DNA of 64,000 nt. Origin: Asterias amurensis. Its lineage: Eukaryota > Echinodermata > Asteroidea > Forcipulatida > Asteriidae. The stretch lies in contig NC_092666.1 of assembly GCF_032118995.1 (NCBI RefSeq), positions 14,148,501-14,212,500 on the forward strand. Reading direction: 5' to 3'. A model generated the notes under the pieces. That model was not told the DNA's origin, searched no databases, and saw only the letters and a list, made by a program, of their open reading frames with translations. Positions 1 through 9,519 of the stretch are shown here, one piece after another. Positions within the stretch are counted from its first letter, which is position 1; every line of letters begins with the position of its first letter. The translations under genes and the position numbers were made by a program.

Positions 1-248
1 CGGGGCCTAATTTCATAGGGCTGCTAAGCACAAAAATTTGCTTCAAAGCATAAAATTTCTTCCGTGATGAAAACAGGATTACCAACCAAATTTCCACGTG
101 ATTGTCAGGATTTAAACAACAGCTGAATACTAGTAACAAGAAATATGCAACAAATGGAAATTTGGTTGGTAATCCTGTTTTTATTAAGGAAGAAATTTCA
201 TGCTAAGCACATTTTTGTGCCTAGCAGCTCTATGAAAATGGACCCTGT
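1..248. mobile_element. Palindromic MITE, family C (copy C1)
   Basis: The two halves are inverted copies. The left arm reads GGCCTAATTTCATAGGGCTG and onwards through TGCTAAGCAC and GGATTACCAACCAAATTTCC; the right arm returns GGAAATTTGGTTGGTAATCC and ends TAGCAGCTCTATGAAAATGG. No coding capacity. Near-identical copies lie at 38633-38878, 39890-40132 and 54553-54798. It sits in intron 1 of the BACE-like gene. Confidence 0.85.
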
Positions 249-519
249 TCTGAAATGATTATGGGGATAAAGGGAACCCCCCCCCCTACTGCAAGGGGTC
301 AATAGGGTTTGACATTAACCTTTTCAGTAGTACCTGGCCCCGTTTTTATAAAGCTGTAAAGCTGTTTAGCCAAAAGTACTGCTTATAAATTATCTTGGCT
401 TAGGCAAAAAATGAGTGGGGCACAGCAACGCAATGCAATGTAAACTTGGTAGAATGATGGCTGGTAACCACTGTCTGCTTAGCAATTTTGTTCTTTACTT
501 ACAGGCTTATAATGAATCT

Positions 520-700
520 GGGACCACTTAGATTGTCGTTTTACTAGTCCATCAGCTTTTCCACCAAATGCAGATTTACTATGTTTTCAAATTAATGTAC
601 AATGCTTTTCAACACTGAAATAGCCGGACCACTTGGAGTGAATTTTGACTGGTCCTCAAGTGTTTTAACTCGCAATTGGCCCACAGACCACTATTAAGGG
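520..700. repeat. Dispersed repeat shared with DDX6 intron 2
   Basis: This stretch resembles 28250-28430: both contain ATGCTTTTCAACACTGAA, a TTTTGACTGGTCCTCA or TTTTGACCGGTCCTCA motif, and a block with CAGACCACT then AAGGGAGAA. No ends or target duplications were identified. Confidence 0.6.
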
Positions 701-712
701 AGAATGCTGGTC

Positions 713-917
713 AATAGCCCGATCCACAAGCTCCGCCCCATTGCGTATTGACCGATCACAACCCGTTGCACAACCAAAAGTCAAACAAGAAAAGTCTGAC
801 ATGCGTGCGCATATGCTTGGCGCGCGCGGTGCCCAGAGTTGTGCAGAATGGCATTGGAGAGGCTCATGTGTTCTTGCTCACAGCCGCCATGGGCGAAGCC
901 TATTGAATCGGTCTACT
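713..917. mobile_element. Short inverted-repeat element, family G (copy G1)
   Basis: It begins near AATAGCCCGATCCACAAGC and ends near CCTATTGAATCGGTCT, an imperfect inverted pair. It contains GGCATTGGAGAGGCTCATG and is a diverged copy of the better-preserved element at 16685-16873. It ends about 50 bases from the exon 1 donor of the BACE-like gene. Confidence 0.65.
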
Positions 918-966
918 TAGCAAAGCTATGGAATTGGGCAAGGGCCTCTTGGTGAACTACCCTTAC

Positions 967-1209
967 CTTCTGTTTTGGGGTCCCCAGTTCGATCTCAACA
1001 TAGAAACCTAACCCAGGTTTACCCTTCAGGTTGTCTCTTGGTGTGTCATAAATGTCCCCTTTGCCCTTTGACCTGACCTCATCATTGACCTGATGGCGGG
1101 AGGTGTGAAGAGGGAGCCGGAGTACATCAGCTTGGACGGACACAAAATGAAAACATAAATGCAACAGCAGCAGGGTCCATATGATGATAGTCATCAATAA
1201 TTCCCTCAT
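967..1209 (-). CDS. Beta-secretase (BACE)-like aspartyl protease, first coding exon only (partial)
   Basis: Seen: an open frame of 81 codons from the ATG at 1209 ends at a good donor (AAG|GTAAGG) after base 967, in phase 0. Residues 6-27 form a hydrophobic signal peptide. A short pro-region with LRLPLH follows, then DNLKGKPGLGFYVEIELGTP at 59-78. Known: BACE1 and BACE2 have a similar pro-region (LRLPL) and a DNLRGKSGQGYYVEM segment just before the first catalytic DTG, and the first human coding exon stops near this point. Inferred: this is exon 1 of a membrane aspartyl protease of the BACE group, with the catalytic exons beyond the left edge of the window. No later exon was found in 1-966, which is repeat-filled intron. 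Another A1-family protease is possible. The second ATG at residue 6 could be the true start. Confidence 0.65.
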
Positions 1210-2520
1210 TATTATTGCTGGGAGTGTAGCAGTAGATCGGTGGGACCATTGACTGTTTCATGAAGTAAAGTTTTTGTGAAGATTTCTTCCGATTTACACT
1301 CGATCCATCTCAAAGACCTGATTGTCAACTGAATTCTGAAAAAAAAACCATGTAAAATCAAATCATTACAAATTGTTAAATGCTGAATGAAACAAAAAAT
1401 GTATTTAATAAGGAAAGACATGAAAGCCGTCAGTAAAGGTTGACCGACAAAAAGTTTTTTGTCAGTATCGGCTTGGAGATTACGATCCAGCACTAAATCA
1501 CTCATGTCTGTATGCGTGGTTTTTGAAAGGGCAAGGGCACCAGCGTATGTTCTCCTTGGTAGTAAAGGACACACTACTAGAAATTTCTGCTGGCAGAGCA
1601 TTTCAAGGGCACCAGAGGCAATGACGAGAGGCATGAAGGCAATCAACTTCGAAGTATCATCATCAGACCTGGTCATGTTACTTAGTTAGTGCACTCGCCA
1701 TAAAATTGTCAATGGCACTTTGACAAGTTATTCATTGCTGCATTATTAAAATTATTTAGCGCTTGTTCGTTTTGATGGCATGAGTAAGTGAACATTGATT
1801 GAGGAAAAAAATGAGGTGTAACTACTGTTATGTCAACATGATAGAAACATCCTGTAAGCTGCACCCATCCAGTGAGCAGCGGCGCACATCAACAAAAGTC
1901 AGGAGTGGTCCATTATGTACCATCACGTACCATCATGTACCAGTTACTTTCGACCGTGCTTACAAACAAACGGTAGGTTTGTTTTTTTTCAAAATTGATA
2001 TTTTTAGGTCTCCGTTATTATATTATTCCTACTCACCAGTTAGACGAACACTGCAAAGAAATCATCAAGCATGAATGGGAATTGGTAAATGTTTAATCTT
2101 TTAATAAAAACACTTTCCGTTTCGCATGAAAATAAAAAATAGCTAACATTTCGGTCATTTCCGGGTAGTGAACTGGTCTTTCAGAGCGAGTGCGGTGTCC
2201 TGCGGTATTTCAAGGGTTACCAGTCTATGTTTTTGGTCAATAGAGGGGGTATGACCGAACTATTATTTTAAACAAAAATCAATCAAAAGGGGCTATTGGT
2301 GTTTATTGCATACAATCATACTTTTGTTTGGGGCGTTTTCGAAATGATCTTTTTTCGATCAATATTAATTTATTTAAATTGTCATGAAATACAAAGCTGT
2401 CAGCTACACATACAGTCACTTTTCTAGTAGACTAGAGTTGCGAATGTCATTCAATCTTGTCCCAACTCGCCAAAAGACGTCATTAAACTATTGTTGATGA
2501 ATCGAAGAAGTGTTGACTTA
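1210..2520. other. Intergenic stretch with no recognised gene
   Basis: This is the upstream flank of the BACE-like exon. Short open frames on both strands (for example 1212-1676 minus and 1799-2074 plus) have no recognisable domain and overlap each other. A fragment of a degenerate dispersed repeat (AAGGGCAAGGGCACCAGCG, then CATTTCAAGGGCACCAGAGG) lies at 1525-1660. Confidence 0.5.
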
Positions 2521-2567
2521 GTTTTAAGAGTGTTAAAGGACAATGCCTTGAATCCGTCGAGTTGGTC

Positions 2568-3035
2568 TAAAGTTACATAGTTTTCAAGAAAGAAGTAATT
2601 TCTCTGTAAAGGAACACGTTTCCTTGGATCGGCCGAGTTGGTCTATGAAAAGCGTTTGAAACCGTTTGGTATGAAATGCATATGGTTAGAAAGATGTTTT
2701 AAAAGTAAAATATAATTATCCACACAAGCATCACTCAAAATTGCACGGTTTTCATTTTACGTCGCGAACTAATACGGTCGGCCACCATGGGAGTCAAAGT
2801 TTTGACTCCCATTAATGGCCGACCGTGTTTGTCGAGGAGGTAAAACGAAAACCACGCAATTTCGAGGCATATTATTTGTGTAGATCGTATTCTACTTTTA
2901 CAACATCTTTCTAACCATATCGTTTTTATAACAAACGGTTCCAAGACACTTTCAAAGACCAACTCGACCGATCCAAGGCAACTTGTTCCTTAATAAGTAT
3001 TTGCATTTGATTTCGAGACCTCAGCTGACCTAAAA
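2568..3035. mobile_element. MITE family A (copy A1, 2610-2990) inside a family B fragment
   Basis: The A element runs from AGGAACACGTTTCCTTGG at 2610 to AAGGCAACTTGTTCCT at 2990, about 381 bases. It has long terminal inverted repeats and a central palindrome (ACGGTCGGCCACCATGGGAG facing its complement). Flanking bases 2575-2609 (TTACATAGTTTTCAAGAAAG...) and 2999-3030 (GATTTCGAGACCTCAGCTG) are consecutive parts of family B, so A appears to have landed in an older B copy. The expected TTAA flanks are eroded here. Confidence 0.75.
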
Positions 3036-3154
3036 AAAACATGGGGGACGGCAAGCAAACAAACACTGTAACGAACAAAATATCAACAGGGGCAACCAAG
3101 TCCCTTTTGAGTTTATTCAGTATTTTAACTTGTCAAAATTCAAAACAATGGTCA

Positions 3155-3631
3155 TTAAAGGCAGTGGACACTGTTGGTATTGGTAATTACTCAAAATAAT
3201 GATTTGCACAAAACCCATGGTATCAAGTAATTGGGAGAGGTTGGTAGTATAAAACATTGTGAGAAACGGCTCCCTCTTGAAGTGGAGTAGTTTTCGAAAA
3301 AGAAGTAATTTTCCACAAAATTTGATTTCGAGACCTCAAGTTTAGAACTTGAGGTCCCGAAATCAAGCATCTGAAAGCACACAACTTCGTGCGGTGACAT
3401 GGGTGGTTTTTCTTTCATAGTTATCTCGCAACTTCGTCGACCGATTGAGCTCAAATTTTCACAGGTTTGTTATTTTATGCACATGTTGAGATTCACCAAG
3501 TGAGAAGACTTGTCTTTGACAATTAACAATATTGTCCAGAGTCTATAAAGCAGACTCCTAACAATTTTCTGCTTGGCAGAAGTGAGAAGACTGGTCTTTG
3601 ACAATAATTTACCAATAGTGTACACCTTTAA
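3155..3631. mobile_element. MITE family B (copy B1) with TTAA target duplication
   Basis: The element begins AGGCAGTGGACACTGTTGG after TTAA at 3155-3158 and ends ACCAATAGTGTACACCT before TTAA at 3628-3631. Internally it carries the family B signature GTGAGAAACGGCTCCCTCTT and the small palindrome around ACTTGAGGTCCCGAAATC. The right end contains an extra internal copy of the terminus (about 3540-3600). The corresponding site in unit A (7740-7743) is an unoccupied TTAA. Confidence 0.85.
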
Positions 3632-3792
3632 AGTCTTTATCATTCATGAAGGATGAAAAATGCAGACACCAAACATACACAGTTCCTTCAGTAAACAATA
3701 TCACACTATAACCTCTCCAAAGGTGTCGCCCGTTAAAAAAAATCAAGAAATTTGGTGGAGATCCTGAAACGAAGCCCCCATTCATTCTTTGC

Positions 3793-4182
3793 TTAAAGGA
3801 ACACGTTGCCTTGGATCGGACGAGTTGGTCAAAGCAAAAGCGTTTGTAACCGTTTTTTATAAAATGCATATGGTTGGAAAGATGTTTTAAAAGTAGAATA
3901 CAATGATCCACACAAGTTTGCCTCGAAATTGCGTGGTTTTCCTTCTACTGTGCGAACTAACATGGTCGGCCATTTATGGGAGTCAAAATTTTGACCCCCA
4001 TAAATGGCCGACGTGTTAGTCGACGAGGTAAAAGGAAAACCACGCAATTTCGAGGCATGTTTGTGTGGATCATTGTATTCTACTTTTACAACATCTTTCT
4101 ACCCATATGCATTTTATAAAAAACGGTTACAAGCGCTTTTCAAAGACCAACTCGACCGATCCAAGGCAACGTGTTCCTTTAA
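3793..4182. mobile_element. MITE family A (copy A2) with TTAA target duplication
   Basis: The element 3797-4178 starts AGGAACACGTTGCCTTGG and ends with its inverted complement CAAGGCAACGTGTTCCT, flanked by TTAA on both sides. The centre is a hairpin built on GGCCATTTATGGGAGTCAAA. It interrupts unit 0. In units A and B the matching position is uninterrupted (GCTTACAGGGCAAGCG). Confidence 0.88.
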
Positions 4183-4250
4183 ACAAGGCAAGCGCTGAAT
4201 TTCTGCGCTAGCAGTGTGAAGTGAAGAGTGGATCTGCGCAATCCCAGAAG

Positions 4251-4623
4251 CAAAAACTTTGTTGATTGCTCAAAATAATTATTAGCATAAACCCTTTCTT
4301 GGTAACGAGTAATGGGGAGAGGTTGTGATCATAGTATAACACACTGTGAGAAACGGCTCCCTCTGAAGTAACGTAGTTTTCGAGAAATAATTAATTTTCA
4401 ACGAATTTCGAGACCTCAGATTTAGAATTTTGAGGTCTCGAAATCAAGCATCTGAAAGCACGACTTCGTGTGACAAGGGTGTTTTTTTCTTTCATTATTA
4501 TCTCGCAACTTTGACGACCAATCGAGCTCTTCACAGGTTTGTTATTATTTTATATGCAATATGTTGAGATAATACCAACTGTTAGGCTAGTCTTTGACAA
4601 TCACCAATAGTGTCCAGTGTCTT
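4251..4623. mobile_element. MITE family B (copy B2)
   Basis: It has the family B body: GCTCAAAATAATTATTAGCA, GAGTAATGGGGAGAGGTTG, GTGAGAAACGGCTCCCTCTG, the GAGACCTCAG...TGAGGTCTCG palindrome, and the end CAATCACCAATAGTGTCC. The left terminus is not clear. It separates unit 0 from unit A. Confidence 0.8.
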
Positions 4624-4760
4624 ATTGAGGCATGCAGATCGGGCCATGATAATAGCCTATGACGATTTTGTTATCCAGCCCAATTTCACAGCAGCTCCAC
4701 CACGAAATTCTGCGCTTACAGCCTGCAGAACTACAAAAGTGTAATCGCAGGGAAAAAAAT

Positions 4761-5471
4761 TCATCTGCCGTAGCTGCCGTAGAGGCCGCCGTAGAGGCCA
4801 CCGGAGAGCACTGGCTCCCCGCCGGTGACGACGTCATCTTCCCGGACAACAACGATTAAACCACCGGTCGTCTTGCCGCCATCGGTGGTGGTCGTTGTGT
4901 CATCGGTGGTGGTCGTGCTGTCATCGGTCGTGATCGTGCTGCCATCAGTGATCATGGCTCCCTGGTTGTCATCTGGGTTGACTTCACCCCGGCCGTTGTT
5001 ATAGATGGACATGTCACAGTACACTGCAGCTCCTCCACTGACCCCACAAGGGTAGATTGTGAAGATGTTATTGGAGGAGAACACTCCGAACGCATAGAGT
5101 TCCTCGCAACTTCTGTAGTGGTTGACGGGAGACGATTTTAGGGGTGACTCCGGATTTTCATCAAAGTACACGCCGTTCGGATCGTCGACGAATGCCTCGG
5201 AGTGCTCGGAACGTGTGGAGTTATTCAACTCCTACATGTTATTGCAGTCGTAATAGTTGAACGATTTACAGTTAGTGTCCATGTTGCAGTTACGTCCGCA
5301 AATAACATAGTTAGGAACCGTTTGCTTAGCGTAGGTGAAGTTCAGCAGAACTGTATTCTCTGAAGGGAATAATGTGTTAAAGTTTGTACACAGACTCTCC
5401 AAGCTCAGTGCGAGTGTTATCATCAGGCTATAGATGAGCAACCAAATCACTGCGAAGTTAAGAGCGCCCAT
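4761..5471 (-). pseudogene. Secreted PAN/apple-like plus fibrinogen-stub protein, copy A, with an in-frame TAG
   Basis: Seen: starting at the ATG at 5471, the frame matches copy B (10488-11213) closely over residues 1-79: a signal peptide, then a Cys-rich segment. At codon 80, where copy B has TGT (Cys), this copy has TAG (5232-5234). The same frame then stays open for over 150 more codons with the same order: SCEELYAFGVFSSNNIFTIY (fibrinogen-like start), Thr/Asp-rich tract, hydrophobic/acidic linker, and a Gly-Tyr tail (GGLYGGLYGSYGR) that differs from copy B. Inferred: a recently disabled duplicate, since no frameshift and no second stop has accumulated. Readthrough or an assembly error is not excluded. 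If translated normally, it would give only a short secreted fragment lacking the last Cys of the apple-like domain. Confidence 0.75.
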
Positions 5472-6600
5472 GACGAGTCATCATCTGTACCACAAGTTTC
5501 TTTTTGGTTTGTAGTAATTGTCAACTGATACCGATAATAAAGGATTGTCATGTTGTCATGTTGTCAAGAAACATTGGTGACAGTGTGCACAGTGAAAATA
5601 ATGGTGACGTCAACCTGTTTTTTTTTTATCTACAACAGTTTCCAATTAATCTAAGAACTCACTCCGCGGTAGTGAAGTAATAACGATCCTCATAGTAGTT
5701 CCACCTTCCGCCAAGTTGAAAAGTAAGTTCTTTTCAGGACTGATAAGGCTCCCGAAATCCGAAACTACTCCGCGGTAGTAAAATATACTAGCAAGACAGT
5801 TCTCTGTAGAACAAAATCTACCTTTTAAAATTTGTGTTGAAATACTTGTTAAACCTTATACGCAAACCTTGACATACGCAAAAGGACCATCGTGGAAAAT
5901 TTGCGCGGTAGCCCTCAGCAGCAGGTTTATAAGTGCACTATTTTTGACAGTGACGGTAAGTAGAGGTATACCGAAGCACGATGTGTTGGACGCTGCTGAT
6001 TGGTGGAACTCAACCCATAGTTTATTGTCTCTGCCAATCACCACCCGACGTCTAAATAAAGTTCTCTCTCTAACGGACGTCATCAACACCATAGTGATAA
6101 GGTAAAAAAATTTGTTTAGCGTCCTGGCTTTTTAAAAAGAAAAGGGAATGAGGAGGGCCTTTTTTGTATGGCGACCGACACATTGTTTACAATATTTAGA
6201 CAAAAAATAGAGAGGTGGCCGAAAAGGGGAGCAGGCGGGACGCTATACATGTTTTCTTTTTGCCACATCCAGTTACCATAATAATTCTTTCAGCCTTTGC
6301 AACCAAGATGACGAGAGCAAATTAGGCACGCATTTTACTCAGTTCAGTGGTTTTCAATCAATGGTTAACTGACAAATTAATTTGCATCTGTGGTAGAAAT
6401 GGTCTATCAGCACATTTCAGGAAAAAAAAATACGTTTTAATAGATCAGAGCGACCTTCTACTGCTGGTTCTGTTGAATACCCCTTGAAAAAAAATTCTCA
6501 TATTAAATTATCCTACTTATGCAAGTGGGTCAACATAGACAAAACGGTTGTTGTATCACACCTAAAATGCACTGGACAATACATGTGTTGATAATTGTAA
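5472..6600. promoter_or_regulatory. Conserved 5' flank of the copy A gene (shared with unit B)
   Basis: This region is almost unchanged between the units (the match in B is 11214-12720 without the MITE). It contains two CTCCGCGGTAGT motifs about 110 bases apart (near 5662 and 5767). The unit B flank has the same pair. Any promoter would lie here on the minus strand. No TATA box or start site can be assigned with confidence. Open frames of 78 codons on both strands near 5856-6105 are preserved only because the DNA is duplicated. 6365-6368 is the empty TTAA site that is filled in unit B. Confidence 0.4.
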
Positions 6601-6935
6601 GCAAAAGAAAACTTACTTGGTAAAGAGCAATGGAGAGCTGTTGATAGTAAAACACATTGTGAGGAAAAGCTACATCTGAACATGACGATAGAATTCTACT
6701 TCCATGCTCTGAAGTAGTTTTTGAGAAAGAAGTAATTTCTCTCCCAAATTTCGCGACCTCAGCTGGTCTCGAATTCAAGGCATCTGAAAGCACACAACTT
6801 GTGCGACGAGGGTGTTTTTTCTTCCATTATTGTCTCGCAACTTCGACGACCAATTGAGTTCATTTTTTGTGTGTGCATATTATTATGTTGAAATACACAA
6901 AGTGAGACACCTGGTCTTTCCAAAAAGGTTGCAAG
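6599..6935. mobile_element. Degenerate family B element (unit A copy)
   Basis: It contains diverged family B motifs: AGCAATGGAGAGCTGTTGAT, AAACACATTGTGAGG, TTTTGAGAAAGAAGTAATTT, GCATCTGAAAGCACACAAC, and GAGACACCTGGTCTTTCC. The same element lies at 12720-13055 in unit B, so it inserted before the duplication. Confidence 0.7.
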
Positions 6936-7618
6936 TTGCCTAATGGTTTTACTTTTACTGGGATAGTTTTGAAACAATTAGGTCATGAAAGGGAAGGGTA
7001 TGCGTTTGGTATTCAGTTGTTGGGGCATGCAATCACTTTTTTGTTAATCACTTTTTTGATTTTTGAATTCAATACATTATTTCAACTGGTTTTACATCTG
7101 CATTTATGTAGGATTTAAAACAATCAAACTGTTCAAAAAATCAAAGGCACACTTTGCCTTTAAAAGTAGTCCACTGTTTGACTACGTAATTAATATTGTA
7201 CACGTTTTACTATAGTCTATTTAACTTTGGGGAAACAGTTGGACCATTATCGAGTAAGGGCTTACCGATACTTATTGTACACATACCACCGTAGTGTGGG
7301 CTGTAATGGACTTTTCAAGACATTGTAATACAAAAAAATCTGATTTTTCTAAAAGGGCAAATAAAAATCAGACAACAGGTTATCAAAGTAGGTCAGAATA
7401 TCATGCAGGCCGATACTTCACGGAGGCAACAAAGGCGATTGCCTCGATGCCCCCGGGCATTGCCTTGGTGCCCCTGAAACTCTCCAGTAAAAATAATTTA
7501 CAATTTCCTCATAATAGGGTGCCCTTTTAATAACCAAGGAGAACATGCCTTGGTGCCTGTGTCCTTTCAAAAACGAAGCATACAGGCATGTAATGTACGC
7601 TTTCCAAACTTTTGTCCT

Positions 7619-7641
7619 GGGGGGGGGGGGGGGGGAGGGCA
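7619..7641. repeat. Poly-G tract (unit A)
   Basis: An uninterrupted run of about 17 G, followed by AGGGC. The matching site in unit B at 13915-13932 is slightly shorter. It is a simple repeat with G-quadruplex potential and a likely sequencing or assembly trouble spot. Confidence 0.8.
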
Positions 7642-8217
7642 AACAAACAAACATCAACAATCGCAACCAAGTGTATTAAACTTATCCCTTGTGAGTTTAT
7701 TCAGTATCAACTTGTCAAAATCCATAACATACATGTTCATTAAGGTCTTTATCATGAATGGATGATGAAAAAAGCCGAGAAAACATACACATGAAATTCG
7801 CTTCAGTAAACAATAATATAAACATTAACCTCTCCAAAGGTGTGGCCTTAACAAGAAAATCAAGAAAATTTTGTGGAGGTCCTGAAACGAAGCTCCCTAC
7901 ATTCCCCAGGCCCCATGGCTCCGCTTACCGCCGAATTCTGCAGTTGCAATAACCATTCTTTGCTTACAGGGCAAGCGCTGAATTCCTGCGCTAGATGTGT
8001 AAGCGAAGAATGTCTAGTAAAGTTTCAATTTGCTGACATACACATACAAGCAAAAACTTCCCTTTTTCCTTGTGAAAATACACTTCCTTGATAGATTAAG
8101 AAAGAGTGGAATTCCCTGCTTCGGACGGAAAGCGCAGACTCTTTTCCTAAGGCATGCAGAGCCACGGGCCAGAGGCAAATATTTGTTATCTGTTAAGCAC
8201 ACAAATAAACAGGGATC

Positions 8218-8335
8218 CAGGGGTGGATTTCACAATGAGTTAGGACTACGAGTATCTCGTCCTTAACCTTGGAACTAGCCATACGTTTTTAATATCTCCC
8301 AAGGACTAGTCCTATCTCTTTGTGAAATCGACCCA
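8218..8335. mobile_element. Short palindromic MITE, family D (copy D1)
   Basis: It begins GGGTGGATTTCACAATGAG after CAG and ends CTCTTTGTGAAATCGACC before CAG. The interior has GGACTAGTCC-type palindromes. The unit B copy is at 14511-14630. Relatives at 50899-51034 and 53602-53748 are also flanked by CAG or CTG. Confidence 0.78.
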
Positions 8336-8495
8336 GGCCTAATTTCACAGCTCGGTAAGCAGAGCTATACAATTAGACCCTGGTTACAAACAGTAACCAA
8401 GAGTGGTATACCGGCTGGTACCCAATTTCGTTAACCAACATTAAAACTTCCATGCTTAGCAAAGTTGTGTGCTGAAGCAGCTCTGTGAAAGTGTA
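8336..8495. mobile_element. Diverged family C element (unit A copy)
   Basis: It starts GCCTAATTTCACAGCTCGG and ends TGAAGCAGCTCTGTGAAAG, an imperfect inverted pair with TTAGCAAAG inside. It abuts D1 directly. The same pair recurs in unit B (14630-14790). Confidence 0.6.
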
Positions 8496-8697
8496 CAAAA
8501 GTTTCTTACTTCCTGGCCATCTTTAAATATCTTGTTCCCTGTGTCGACAATGTTGATGTTAGCTTGAAAGAAAAGGGTATCAGACTGATTACAGTCATTA
8601 ATTTATGCATCAGTTTCACGAGATACAATTACATAGGCCCTTTCATCAAAACCAAAGTTTAGGCTCACTCTGCAATATCAGCTCTACCAATAATAGC

Positions 8698-9056
8698 CTA
8701 TACCTTTAAAGGAAAGGTACTCAAAACAAATATTAACTGAAAAACTGACTTGGTAACGATATGGGAAACGACTCCCTCTGAAGTAACGTATTTTTTGAGA
8801 CAGGGGCAACTTCTCACTAAAATAATAAAATACTTCCATATAGCTGGAAGTCTTTTATTCCTATCTGAAAGCACACAAATTCGTCCAACAAGGGTGTTTT
8901 GTCTTTCATCATTTTCTGGCAACTTCGACGACCATGGTGAGCCCAAACTTTTAAAGGCTTGTTTTTTTATGCTAATGATGGGATGGGATACACCAAGTGA
9001 AAATGGTCTTTGACAATAAGTATTACTAAACGTACGTGTACATCAGTACCTTTAAT
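8698..9056. mobile_element. MITE family B (copy B4)
   Basis: It has diverged TTTAAAGGAAAGGTACTCA and GTACCTTTAATAAATGG ends and an interior with GGGAAACGACTCCCTCTGAAG, GAAAGCACACAAATTCGTCC and CAACTTCGACGACC. It lies just outside the right end of unit A. Confidence 0.72.
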
Positions 9057-9519
9057 AAATGGTTGGGTAATTATTTGGCTTGTAACAGTTTCTGTTCAGC
9101 AAGATTTTTCTGTGCTTAGCAAGTTTTAATTTTAAAAGTTTTTTTTCGAAAGTGGGCCCAAGGCCATGGTCCCCAATGGGTTAATCCAATTTGCTGTGTC
9201 CTCCGTGTTGACTCCCCGCCAGTCAGAAAACGAATCCCGGTGGCCGCCAACCTCTCCTAAACCCAGCGCTTCGGTCGCCATGAAGTCCGCAATGTGAACT
9301 TGATTCTTTTGGGGTCCCAAACTCTGCAATAATTATGCAGATGTCATAATGTATTTTTATAACAACTACTATGTCCTTCCGCCAAGCTGACAAGTTGTCA
9401 TTTCCCAACTTTCACCAAACAGATACCTAAAACCAAAAATCAAATCTCTTTACAAAACTTTGTCTGTTTTTTTTTTATTATTTTATTTTTTAGGTTGGAT
9501 GTATACGCATCACAAGTCT

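Larger units (their letters stand above)
3010..4250. repeat. Unit 0: truncated third copy of the tandem unit
   Basis: Once the two MITEs inside it are set aside, this stretch matches the right-hand end of units A and B in order: GAGTTTATTCAGTAT, CTTGTCAAAAT, TCTTTATCAT, AACCTCTCCAAAGGTGT, TTTGGTGGAGATCCTGAAACG, CATTCTTTGCTTA, then GGCAAGCGCTGAATTTCTGC. The matching positions in unit A are about 7640-8060. No gene remains in it. It is more diverged than A and B are from each other. Confidence 0.75.
4760..8690. repeat. Tandem duplication unit A
   Basis: Unit A matches unit B (about 10480-14968) across the gene, its upstream region and a long downstream tract. The offset is about 5.74 kb at the gene start codons and about 6.3 kb near the right end; the growth is due mainly to two insertions in B (12103-12486 and 13344-13565). 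Homology ends sharply after GTTTAGGCTCACTCT: here TGCAATATC follows, in B TTGGCTTTC. By eye the two units are nearly identical over long stretches such as 5870-6360, which suggests a recent event or gene conversion. Confidence 0.88.

Noticed and set aside
5856..6105. 78-codon frames on both strands, identical in units A and B
   Set aside because: Conserved by recent duplication of the DNA; overlapping on both strands, no signal or domain.
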